From positions 62,001-126,000 of the forward strand of contig CAZLMG010000010.1 in assembly GCA_964560765.1 (NCBI GenBank): 64,000 bases of DNA. Direction: 5' to 3'. This document shows, in pieces, positions 34,051-41,598 of the stretch. The notes beneath the pieces are model-generated. The model did no database searches and was not told the DNA's origin. It saw only the letters and a list, made by a program, of their open reading frames with translations. The position numbers and the translations under genes were made by a program. The first letter of the stretch is position 1; each line of letters opens with the position of its first letter. This DNA comes from CAZLMG01 sp964560765. Lineage in GTDB: Bacteria > Bdellovibrionota_B > Oligoflexia > Oligoflexales > CAZLMG01.

Positions 34051-34548
34051 TCACTTGATCACCAGTGAATCAAACAGCTTTAGAGCAAGAGAAATCTCCC
34101 TCGATCGACCGAGGCGCAGGCAATCGATGATGGCAGCAAGCTCGTATACCCGATCGTTAGCCTTACATGCCACCGGCAAGGAATCATATAGCGGCCTCAG
34201 GCTAGGCCCGTAAACATTGCCATCGATTAACGGCAGCACGGGAATCTCTGTGGCGCTAATTTCTGCTGCAAGACGCGGATGCCCCCATGCCGTCGCAAGC
34301 CCACGCGCGGGGGCTCCCAAATGTGCAGGGAAAACGTACTTTAATCCATGATGTAGGAACTCGCGTAAATTACCTGTCAGGCATTTTCGCTCATTGCCTG
34401 AAATCGCAAGGAGATGTGAGGAAGCGAGACGCTTGATCGCATTGCTGACCTCGCTCTTGCTGATATGAAGCAAAGCGCCGAGCCCGACCACGGTCATTGG
34501 CGCGTGACTCGCCATTGTCGCAGCAACCATGACATCCTGTGCCTTCAT
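34051..34548 (-). CDS. Winged-helix protein, probable antitoxin or repressor partner
   Basis: A 165-residue protein. Residues about 12-55, SHAPMTVVGLGALLHISKSEVSNAIKRLASSHLLAISGNERKCLTG, form a winged helix-turn-helix of MarR-like type: a recognition helix SKSEVSNAIKRL followed by a wing. The rest, with GLKYVFPAHLGAPARGLATAWGHPRL, is not familiar. It is first in a two-gene operon with the nucleotidyltransferase. GGAAG lies 5 nt before the ATG and overlaps one arm of an inverted repeat, so the protein may repress its own translation or transcription. No family name is offered with confidence. The antitoxin role is inferred from the AbiE-like arrangement. Confidence 0.72.
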   Translation of the reverse strand: MKAQDVMVAATMASHAPMTVVGLGALLHISKSEVSNAIKRLASSHLLAISGNERKCLTGNLREFLHHGLKYVFPAHLGAPARGLATAWGHPRLAAEISATEIPVLPLIDGNVYGPSLRPLYDSLPVACKANDRVYELAAIIDCLRLGRSREISLALKLFDSLVIK

Positions 34549-34553
34549 GAATC

Positions 34554-34628
34554 TTCCATAAAACGAGGAAACTAATGCAGTATATCAAATAATATCATAT
34601 ATAGTGAATACTTCCATGATTTATGGAA
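34554..34628. promoter_or_regulatory. TTCCAT repeats upstream of the second TA-like operon
   Basis: TTCCATAAA at 34554-34562 and TTTATGGAA at 34620-34628 are exact reverse complements. TTCCAT at 34612-34617 faces ATGGAA at 34623-34628 as a second, tighter pair. The AT-rich stretch between probably holds the promoter. These are candidate operators for the winged-helix protein, parallel to the AbiEi operator in the neighbouring cassette. Confidence 0.5.
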
Positions 34629-34706
34629 CGTGGAAATCTTGATATTTGGTAAGGGTCCGGTCAGACTTGCGATTCTTGAATCTGACCATTATCCGCCAAG
34701 AAATCA

Positions 34707-34736
34707 GCGCCCCCGCCACCTGGGGGCGCAATTTTT
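34707..34736 (+). terminator. Hairpin with short T-run near the right end of the element
   Basis: GCGCCCCC at 34707-34714 pairs with GGGGGCGC at 34722-34729 across a 7-nt loop, followed by AATTTTT. It has terminator shape, but no plus-strand gene ends just before it, so it may instead insulate the element or be part of the att region. Confidence 0.45.
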
Positions 34737-34756
34737 CCACAAATCAAAAAGGGTAC

Positions 34757-34774
34757 GGGGGCGAAACGGGGGCG
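34757..34774 (+). repeat. G-rich direct repeat near the right att (candidate arm site)
   Basis: GGGGGCG at 34757-34763 and 34768-34774, separated by AAAC, mirrors the repeat at 30413-30430 in unit, copy number and spacing. It lies 62 bp before the right att core. Confidence 0.5.
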
Positions 34775-34836
34775 TGGCAAGGGGTTGCGGCGATGCGGCC
34801 CTTGCGCGGCTTGGATTCGATGTCGAAGCCCACCAT

Positions 34837-34909
34837 ATTTCTAATCCGGTGGTCGCAGGTTGGCTGCGCCGTCACGCTGTGCGGGTGCGAGTCCTGCCGG
34901 GATCGCCAC
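34837..34909 (+). repeat. Right att: 3' tRNA-Arg fragment split in the T-loop
   Basis: Positions 34837-34861 are identical to the tRNA from the anticodon loop to the T-loop; 34888-34909 are identical to the rest of the T-loop, the 3' acceptor and CCA. Between them lie 26 extra bases. The segment GCGGGTGCGAGTCCTGC at 34881-34897 matches the tRNA T-arm at 15 of 17 positions, so the T-arm is partly duplicated around a 19-nt insert. It cannot form a functional tRNA. It marks the right end of the element. Confidence 0.85.
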
Positions 34910-34976
34910 TAACCCTCAAAGATATTGTTTCAAATGAAATGCCGAGGCCGCCAAGTCAAGCGCAATACTCCGGAGA

Positions 34977-35456
34977 TCATTTCAAGCAACTTGTACCCTG
35001 CGAAGAAACTTGAAGCTCGCAGCTCTCTTTCCTTAGGATGCTAACAGTCGTCGCGCAATGCATCGACCCGATCGGGGCTCGAACAACAAAACTGACGTAA
35101 TGGTAATCTCCAGACTTTCCAATTGTGCTCAGGTCCGAGCCGCGCGAAACAGATGCCGTTCCATCGCCCGAAAAATTGCAGTCGTATTGAGCTTTCGTAT
35201 CTTTGCTGGTCAATGTGCAGGTGCGAATCGGTCCCTTTCGGAGCGGATTCAAGTGAGCTGCAACCGAATTCTAATTCATTTGAAAGCGGGCTTGAACGAC
35301 ATTCAGCTTGTTCGTCAGTTGAACCTCCTCAACGACGAGATCTTGATCAGATTGGATCGATGATTTCGCATCATTGGAACACGCAGGAAAAATGAGTACC
35401 GCTGTAGCAGTGCTCGCAGAGATGAAACCTCAAGGATCGCGCGCGGAATATTTCAC
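34977..35456 (-). pseudogene. Small lipoprotein gene interrupted by two nonsense codons
   Basis: One minus-strand frame from GTG 35456 to a stop at 34977 encodes a coherent small lipoprotein of about 159 codons but contains TGA at codon 9 and TAG near codon 61. Before and after the stops the protein features agree. A hydrophobic signal stretch ISASTATAVLIF is followed by the lipobox FPAC. A mature domain contains several Cys (TCTLTSKDTKAQYDCNF, SMHCATTVS, ESCELQ, SCLK). AGGA lies just upstream of the GTG. Only the last 91 codons are open after a TTG at 35252. It lies just outside the tRNA element. A sequencing error at one stop is possible, at both less likely. Confidence 0.55.
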
Positions 35457-35628
35457 TGTCCTGCAACGATAAACGCTTCTCGTTAAACACTGGGAAAGCC
35501 AGTCCACATCGTTTGCAAACATGTAAACGCTTGCATTGGCGAGAGAAAAGTGCGACATCCCGCGCTATTCGGAGCGCAAGCAGGCTCCTCTATTCTTCCC
35601 ACTTTACGTTTCTTGGAGGTTGTCAATC

Positions 35629-36267
35629 ATGTTCGACCGTACACTCGTTTGCCGTTTCTTTCGACAGTCGATACTTGCGGGTATCATGGTACTGGGTATG
35701 TCGCCAGCGGCAGCTTTTGCTGGCAATGGTTACGTTTACGCCGGTGGCGCCAACTCGGCTGCCGCCTGTGGCGGAATTGCGACGCTTGTTCGCTCTTCAC
35801 ATTATCGGTTTGGTCCAGGATATGATGATGATGGTAGGTACTATCCATACTGGAATGCTTGCTTTGTCAGCGTTCAAACTCGCGGGCGCGCTCCGAACAA
35901 TCCAGTTCAGCCCAATCCGCGACCCCAGCCCACCCAGCCCAATGCGGCAACGGCGTGCAAAGACATCAATCGAATGCCCGCGACTCTGGTTAGCTTCCAA
36001 ACGGTATCCATGCACACCCCTGGCTATGAATCACTGCACGGACCTCACTACTACTTCCAAGAAGCCATCAACGATCTTATCGACCGTTGCCGCGACGGCA
36101 TGTCCATGCAGATCTTAAGGGGCGCATACCAAAGCGCCAGCAGTCGCTTTGGAGATCTCGCAAATGCGTTCTATCCCGTGCACCGAACCCAGCAGAATCT
36201 TGAAGCTGACAAGCGCTGGAAAGAACTCGCGAACGAAATGACAAGAATCGATCGCCACTTCCAGTAA
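35629..36267 (+). CDS. Exported protein of unknown function
   Basis: A 212-residue secreted protein. Signal peptide MFDRTLVCRFFRQSILAGIMVLGMSPAAAFA is well formed with cleavage after AFA. The mature part starts with a Gly- and Tyr-rich stretch and contains a Pro-rich linker (NNPVQPNPRPQPTQP). It continues with a helical domain holding two Cys (ACKDINRMP, DLIDRCRDGM). The open frame reaches 35536, but GGAGGT lies 9 nt before the ATG at 35629. No family is recognised. It has no close same-strand neighbours, so it is probably monocistronic. Confidence 0.75.
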   Translation: MFDRTLVCRFFRQSILAGIMVLGMSPAAAFAGNGYVYAGGANSAAACGGIATLVRSSHYRFGPGYDDDGRYYPYWNACFVSVQTRGRAPNNPVQPNPRPQPTQPNAATACKDINRMPATLVSFQTVSMHTPGYESLHGPHYYFQEAINDLIDRCRDGMSMQILRGAYQSASSRFGDLANAFYPVHRTQQNLEADKRWKELANEMTRIDRHFQ

Positions 36268-36399
36268 TCTGGCGCAAAGTCCACTGGGGCATCTTGGAAG
36301 GGTGGATTTACCTTGATCCGTGCGTGGAACGATTTGTACGACCGGCGTCGAGCAAAGTTTGCTCGACGCTACGGGATACGTCCTTTATACCAGTCGACT

Positions 36400-37353
36400 T
36401 CAGCAAGCCGTTGGCCGCGAATGTTCTGGAATTCGGTCAGGATCAGAACAATCGGCCCAGCCCGAATTTGAGCCAGTTGAGCCAGAACCGGTCCCGCCAG
36501 TACCGCCAGTTTCAGTAGCAGTGGGCGTCGATGTCGAACTTACCTCAGGCATCGTCGTCTCAGACTCGTCTTGATCAGGTTGCGGCTCTGGAGCCGAGTT
36601 CGCACACTGATTCGAGTTAGCGGTTCCTTGGCGCTTCTCTTGCTGTTGGCCGCTGAAAGCTGTCGTGCACCACAATGGTACTTTTTTTGCCTGGCAAACA
36701 GGATGGTCTGTAAGTAGTAACAGCGCCGTTGCCGGTGAGGCCGTGTTGGTCACCGCATCCTGTTGCTGTTGGCTAGCCTGGTGCTTCTGCAATTTTGCTG
36801 CCTTGCCGGCTTCTATATCTTGGGGTGACAATACCAGGACAATAGGCTCTTCGTTTGTCAGCTCTTGGCCGTCGCAACTTGGCTCTTCGCCTTGCCCCTC
36901 AGTTGGGGGCTGTTTCATAGGGCACCATACGAAGACTTGCCCGTTAACTACAGTCTCTCCGCATTCCCACGAGGTGCCTTGCAGCAGGCGCAGGTCTGAG
37001 GGGTAGCCGTATTCGTTGTTTTGACTCGTCTCAGTGCCGGCGAGAATGCCCACAAATGCGTCAAAATCTGTCGCTCCCTGCTCGTTAATCAAGGCCCGTA
37101 GCAGGTCTTGCGCCGCATCCAGTGTCAATTCAGATTCTGCCTCTGCAATCGCCGCAGCCAGCCAAAGTTGCTCACGCTCGGCCAAAGAAACGCTGCTGAT
37201 ATCAATATGTCGGTTTACATCTGAGTTTTTGCTCTTTGACAGATGATTTGTTCGCACCTTGCCTTCGCCATTCAATTGGGGATCCTTGTCACACCCGATG
37301 AGAGCGATTTGGGATGCCATAGCGAGGCTCAAAACCGAAATGAGGTGACGCAT
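36400..37353 (-). CDS. Lipoprotein with low-complexity C-terminus, function unknown
   Basis: A 317-residue lipoprotein; the signal peptide MRHLISVLSLAMASQIALIGC ends in lipobox ALIGC. The mature part begins with a charged stretch and a helical domain around 60-110 (LAEREQLWLAAAIAEAESELTLDAAQDLLRALINEQGATDF). Several Cys are spaced through the middle, and the tail is a Ser-, Thr-, Gly-rich linker (about 270-300). GGGAGG immediately precedes the ATG, a strong ribosome site. A serine-rich tail suggests it spans or reaches out from the envelope. No enzymatic motif is seen. Confidence 0.75.
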   Translation of the reverse strand: MRHLISVLSLAMASQIALIGCDKDPQLNGEGKVRTNHLSKSKNSDVNRHIDISSVSLAEREQLWLAAAIAEAESELTLDAAQDLLRALINEQGATDFDAFVGILAGTETSQNNEYGYPSDLRLLQGTSWECGETVVNGQVFVWCPMKQPPTEGQGEEPSCDGQELTNEEPIVLVLSPQDIEAGKAAKLQKHQASQQQQDAVTNTASPATALLLLTDHPVCQAKKVPLWCTTAFSGQQQEKRQGTANSNQCANSAPEPQPDQDESETTMPEVSSTSTPTATETGGTGGTGSGSTGSNSGWADCSDPDRIPEHSRPTAC

Positions 37354-37801
37354 GCTGTCCTCCCTTTTTTACCATTCGAATTATTCTGCTTTGGAGATGT
37401 GGAGGGCTATGCGAGTCCCGTGCCGCCCGTCGCCCTTGGAAATTTCCCTGTGCTTTCGCTAGCGAGCAGCTCACGAACGAGCCGCAGCCAAGCATGTCGG
37501 AGCGATTTGGCGGCCAGCATGACCTAGTTCTGTCTAGTCAAGTCAGGGAGATATAGCTGATGCCTGTGACTTGGCGGCTGCAATGCGCTATCAATGAGAT
37601 TTTTAGCTCGTCATACCGGCATGTTGTGATCGCAAGCTCGCCAAACCGTCAGAGCTGGAGACGCGGCGGCGCAGAGCAATAGTCGCCAGCGGCGCAAAAT
37701 TCTCTGCGATCACAGGGCAACGCACTGGGCAAGGGGTCGTGGCAGACGAATTGCACCCGACTTGCAATCACTGCAGCACACTCTATATCGCGAGGGATGT
37801 C
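37354..37801. other. Intergenic region without a supported gene
   Basis: A divergent 448-bp gap. It contains short palindromes, GGAAATTTCC near 37438 and TCGCTAGCGA near 37456, but no long open frame or RNA gene that I can support. It probably holds promoters for the two flanking exported proteins. Confidence 0.4.
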
Positions 37802-38950
37802 ATGCTGAAGGCACGCATCATCAGAGCTTGCATCTTGTCGATGACATTTGCTTGCCCCGCAGCGGCATATGCTGATGGCTTAGAAGCTGTCATGTTAGCA
37901 CCCGAAAATCCGGCATCTTTTCTCAATTCTCCCCAAATTTTCGTGCTCAATAATGGTGTGTACTCGCGTTTCTCACCGGGAGAGCTTGGAGACTTTATTG
38001 ATGGCGACAGCGCGTTAATGAATGCTTATCGAATGGCGGGAGTGCCCGTGCAGTTGGTAAGCAATCACGGACATAGCCCGGAAAGTGTGCAACGACTGCA
38101 TGCGGTTGTTCCACCGACGAGGCGCGGGTTCCTACACTCCTCAGCGTGCGGATGGCGTGGTTCTGACGGACTCACATGGAGCCAGCTACGGCCAGGTACA
38201 TCTGTAGTGGCGACCAATCCCGGATATGTGACATATAGCATCGACCTTAGCCCTGATCAAAATCTAACGGTTTTTGCTGAACCGGGTTTGCTGCATCGAT
38301 TGACGAACGGTCGCTATGGCAATTACAAGCTGGCACACCCCGAACAGGCCCTAGGTGTCTATCGTAATGGCGTTCGCGTCACCAATGTTTCCCAACCCCA
38401 GCGTCTCATGCCAGAGGGCTCTTACTATTACACACCGGATGGTTATGTAGCAGGTACACGCAGGCATCTTCCCAACAGCCCTTATCTCGGGGATGGACGC
38501 CGCAATTTAGTCACACCTGACAGGCCTCCCTCTCTCGACAGGTGCCGAGTATCAGGACTTGGTCCCCGACGCTCGTCGTCCTTTGCACCACGTTTGCCGT
38601 CGCCTCATGTTGCGATACCTACAGCTGTTGCCACCCTCGCTGCGGATGGACATACGGGCGATATCTTGAACGAAGCAGGATACCACGAGGCCTATCGGCG
38701 AGCCGTCGCTAGCGGTGATTCGCGCCTTGCTGCTGCGGTTCACTCGCGCGCTGCCAGCTGGGGATACAACGTCCTTGATCCCAATTTTGCCGAGCACTTC
38801 CGCAGCCGCAACCAGGGGTATGGCAACATGCTCTCACAGCCTGCTAACTGGTTCTTTGGCTACAGCCACACGCCCGAGAGCTATCTGGCCTATCACGATC
38901 CCGATCTACCGAATCGTATCTTGAGCCAAATAAGGCGCGAACTATTTTAG
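37802..38950 (+). CDS. Exported protein of unknown function
   Basis: A 382-residue secreted protein. Signal peptide MLKARIIRACILSMTFACPAAAYA has cleavage after AYA. The frame is open to 37739, but GAGGG precedes the ATG at 37802. The mature part has no family I recognise. Repeated features are a Tyr/Asn-rich region (YYYTPDGYVAG, NRYGNYKL) and a C-terminal domain with DILNEAGYHEAYRRAVASGDSRLAAAVHSRAASWGYNVLDP, which looks helical. It lies in a run of exported proteins with no shared operon. The context says only that this is an accessory surface region. Confidence 0.72.
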   Translation: MLKARIIRACILSMTFACPAAAYADGLEAVMLAPENPASFLNSPQIFVLNNGVYSRFSPGELGDFIDGDSALMNAYRMAGVPVQLVSNHGHSPESVQRLHAVVPPTRRGFLHSSACGWRGSDGLTWSQLRPGTSVVATNPGYVTYSIDLSPDQNLTVFAEPGLLHRLTNGRYGNYKLAHPEQALGVYRNGVRVTNVSQPQRLMPEGSYYYTPDGYVAGTRRHLPNSPYLGDGRRNLVTPDRPPSLDRCRVSGLGPRRSSSFAPRLPSPHVAIPTAVATLAADGHTGDILNEAGYHEAYRRAVASGDSRLAAAVHSRAASWGYNVLDPNFAEHFRSRNQGYGNMLSQPANWFFGYSHTPESYLAYHDPDLPNRILSQIRRELF

Positions 38951-39098
38951 CGGTGCGAGCGGTTGTAGAGGATCGCTTGAATGAGGCACTCGCTCCACCA
39001 TCCGCCAGAGGTTTGAGCAGCATACGGGCGAGATTAGACCAGAGAGACGCAACTACACCCACAAGCATGGCAGGGTAGTTGCGCTTGACCACGTGAGC

Positions 39099-40088
39099 TT
39101 ACTGCTCAACGCAAGCTAGACTGCCCGTTACACCGCACCCGGGAGCCCCGCCAGCCAACCAATGCGTCGCTGTAAGGTAGTAAGGGTTTGCCACCATCCC
39201 GTCGGCAGTCGTGCCGGTTGCGGTCCAGGCGGTGCAGTTATTGCCTGTCGATTGCCAAGTTGAGTCAAAGCCTCCCCAGATTGGGTAGTTAGACGTCGGA
39301 TCTAGTACCGCCAGGATCGGGTCTGGCAAAATACCGTTGGCATCAGTTACGCCGATCAATGTCCCGTCTTTGCGACCATACGGCGTGCTTGGCGCGAATA
39401 CCCAATCAACCTGCCCGGTTGTTCCGGTAGACACGCATCTAGGCGAGGTGCAAGCCTTGCGCCAGTTCGAGCCAGCGATCATTGCTTTATAGGTAGAACC
39501 ATCCGTCGGTTTGCCAGCATCGGATTCGCAGTAGGCGTCAACTGCTGCAGCATTAGCGAAAGAAGCAGCCATTCTGGTAGTCGTGACAAAAATGCGCTTC
39601 GGAAGTGTGGCTTGTTCTGCTGGCTCATAAATTGAGCTCTTACCCTCGCTATTGGTAACTACCACGACGACCGCATAGGTCGTTGCAATAGTCAGTCCGG
39701 TTATTGTTTCACTCGTAACTGTTGACGCGAGTTCATCGATGACCGCACTACCTGTGATCGCATTTGCCTCAGCAACGGAATCGATATCATTCGCCGACAA
39801 AGCGTAGACAACTTTATAGGTAAAGCTCTTTTCGCCCGGATCAGTAGCTGCACCCCAACTGACTGTGAAGCTGGTTGGTGTCACGTCCGAAAACGTTATC
39901 GCGGCTCCCGGTTCTGGTGCACCAGGCTCAACCTCGTTTCCAGAACCACCGTCGGTACCACCGCCTGCAGTTTTAGCAGTGTCCTCTTCTTCTGCTTCCG
40001 CTTCTACTTCTGCTTCTTCTTCGCCGCATGCGCCCAAGCCAGCTGCGAACAAGATTACCATTGCCAGAGAAATTGCGCGCCTGACCAT
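39099..40088 (-). CDS. Lipoprotein with fibronectin type III-like and DUF1554-like domains
   Basis: A 329-residue lipoprotein (lipobox LGAC after MVRRAISLAMVILFAAG). A low-complexity Glu/Ala stretch follows, then a fibronectin III-like domain (about 70-165: ITFSDVTPTSFTVSWGAATDPG to YAVVVVVTNSEGKSS). The C-terminal ~165 residues start with RIFVTTTRMAASFANAAAVDAYCESDAG and end with ATHWLAGGAPGCGVTGSLACVEQ. This is the pattern of DUF1554 or lectin-like C-terminal domains known from spirochaetes and deltaproteobacteria, where Cys residues pair across the fold. It probably binds a surface ligand. Divergent from the broken TPR gene. Confidence 0.8.
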   Translation of the reverse strand: MVRRAISLAMVILFAAGLGACGEEEAEVEAEAEEEDTAKTAGGGTDGGSGNEVEPGAPEPGAAITFSDVTPTSFTVSWGAATDPGEKSFTYKVVYALSANDIDSVAEANAITGSAVIDELASTVTSETITGLTIATTYAVVVVVTNSEGKSSIYEPAEQATLPKRIFVTTTRMAASFANAAAVDAYCESDAGKPTDGSTYKAMIAGSNWRKACTSPRCVSTGTTGQVDWVFAPSTPYGRKDGTLIGVTDANGILPDPILAVLDPTSNYPIWGGFDSTWQSTGNNCTAWTATGTTADGMVANPYYLTATHWLAGGAPGCGVTGSLACVEQ

Positions 40089-40242
40089 AGTTGACCTCTT
40101 TGAGATTCAGCCAACAGCATCGGACAGTGCGCGACTTTCTTTAGAGAAAGTTCAATTCATCAAGAGCTAGGCCTGGTTGTGGTGTATTCGCAATAATCAG
40201 CTATAAACTGGTGTCGTTAACTGTGCTTTGGGTATCCCCTAA

Positions 40243-41310
40243 GCGATCTGGGGCACCATCCTTTCTAGTGTAGCTCGCGCCCTGGAAGTTGTTAAGGGGT
40301 TGGAAGTGACATGGGCGAATCACTACTTCATCCACGCCGTGGAGAAAGTACAGCCAAGTTGGGGGCTCAATGCGGCCCGCGTTCTTGATACTGCAGGGAC
40401 TGGTGCAGGGCACCTGGAGCACATGCCAAGCCACATCTACTTTAGGGTCGGCAGATACTGGGACACCGCCCGCGTCAATCGCCGGGCGATTGATGTCGAT
40501 GAACAGTATCGCCAGGCGTGTGATCCAACTGATATCTATGGGCACATGTACATTCCCCATAACATGGATTTTTATGTCGCAGCTGCCAGCATGTTGGGTA
40601 GGAAGGCCGACGCCTTGCGCGAGGCCGAGCGATTAGCGAATTATGCACGGCCGCTAGCAGCTTTGCATCCAGAAATGGCGGAACTTCAGCAGTTCCTCGC
40701 CACGCCCCAGTTGGTGCGCGTTCAGTTCGGCATGTGGGGTGAAATTCTTACGCAACCCCTGCCAGAAACCAACCTGCCATACGCTCGTGCCTTACACCAC
40801 TACGCGCGGGCCGTCGCTTTCATAAATCAGCGGCAGATGGATCAGGCTGCACACGCCATCACTGAATTGGCAGCTGCCATCGATACACCCCAGATTCAGC
40901 AAGCGAGGGTGATGTATGTCAATTCCGCAGCGGATATTCTAAGCATCGCTCGCGATGAGTCCAGGGGCCTATTCCTCGAAGCGACGAGCCAAGACGCTGC
41001 GGCAGTGGCCTTGCTCGCTGCTGCCGCCCACAAGCAAGAGTCGTTGAACTATATGGAGCCGCCTCCTTGGTTTCGATCGGTCCGAAGGATACTAGGCAGC
41101 CACTATTTGCAACGAGGAAACTTCAAAGAGGCGGAGTTGCAGTTCCGCGCCGACTTACGCCAATTGCCAGAAAATGGCTGGGGCTTGCTTGGTCTGAAAA
41201 TGACTCTAGATGGTCAGGGCCATGCCGACGATTCCAATGCGATTCGCGAGCGATTTGATAAAGCCTGGGAACATGCGGATATCGAACTCGCGTTACCCGT
41301 CATTCACTAA
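40243..41310 (+). pseudogene. TPR-repeat protein fragment lacking its N-terminus
   Basis: The frame is open after a TAA at 40240-40242 and lacks an ATG near the start; the first convenient codon is TTG 40300. The product matches the C-terminal half of a tetratricopeptide family of about 550 residues. ARALEVVKGLEVTWANHYFIHAVE is immediately followed by LEHMPSHIYFRVGRYWDTARVNRRAIDVDEQY, the usual conserved core. Homologous signal begins at once after the upstream TAA, so the 5' half is missing or replaced. No signal peptide, so it would not be exported as the family often is. A cytoplasmic variant with a non-canonical start is the alternative. Confidence 0.55.
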
Positions 41311-41358
41311 CTTAACCGCTGCGCGATACGCCGCATCGAGGTATCGCGCGCCCAATGC

Positions 41359-41598
41359 TTAGAGCTCTGTCGTAGGCAGGTCAAAGAGAACTAGGTTGCT
41401 CTTTCTCGTACGGAGGAATCCCGTGCGATCTGCTGCATACTGCTGGGGACCTGTGCTCTGCTCATAGTCACTTTCATCTTTTCGCAAAGTCACGCCGATA
41501 TTCAACTTTTTAGACCAAGATATCCGTGGCTTGCAGGCTTTCCTCAAAGCCATTTCCCTACCCAACAGCACTTCTAGCGACGTGTGCGTCTCCTGCAA
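41359..41598 (-). pseudogene. 3' remnant resembling the end of the large lipoprotein at 43259
   Basis: The last residues of this minus-strand frame, GFLRTRKSNLVLFDLP, resemble the C-terminus of the 585-residue lipoprotein, GFDGKLSNLVLYDPP. The DNA at the stop also looks similar (GGTCAAAGAGAACTAGGTTG compared with GGTCATAGAGAACCAAGTTG). It overlaps the 5' region of the transglutaminase-like gene on the other strand. It may be a tail left from a duplication. The match is short. Confidence 0.3.

Larger units (their letters stand above)
30433..34909 (+). mobile_element. tRNA-Arg-integrated element with tyrosine integrase and two toxin-antitoxin-like cassettes
   Basis: The element runs from the intact tRNA-Arg to a terminal 3' tRNA fragment ending at 34909. 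It holds a tyrosine integrase just inside the tRNA, then an AbiEii/AbiEi pair, an internal tRNA-derived att copy (33317-33338), and a second nucleotidyltransferase + winged-helix pair. All cargo genes are on the minus strand, opposite to the integrase. The three att copies share 22 nt spanning the anticodon loop to the T-stem, and each has a G-rich repeat upstream. This layout fits two cassettes in tandem at one tRNA. The boundary at 34909 is the end of tRNA identity; genes further right are not clearly part of it. Confidence 0.85.

Noticed and set aside
34837..34909. A further intact tRNA-Arg at the right end
   Set aside because: It lacks the 5' acceptor and D-arm and its T-loop is split by 26 bases.
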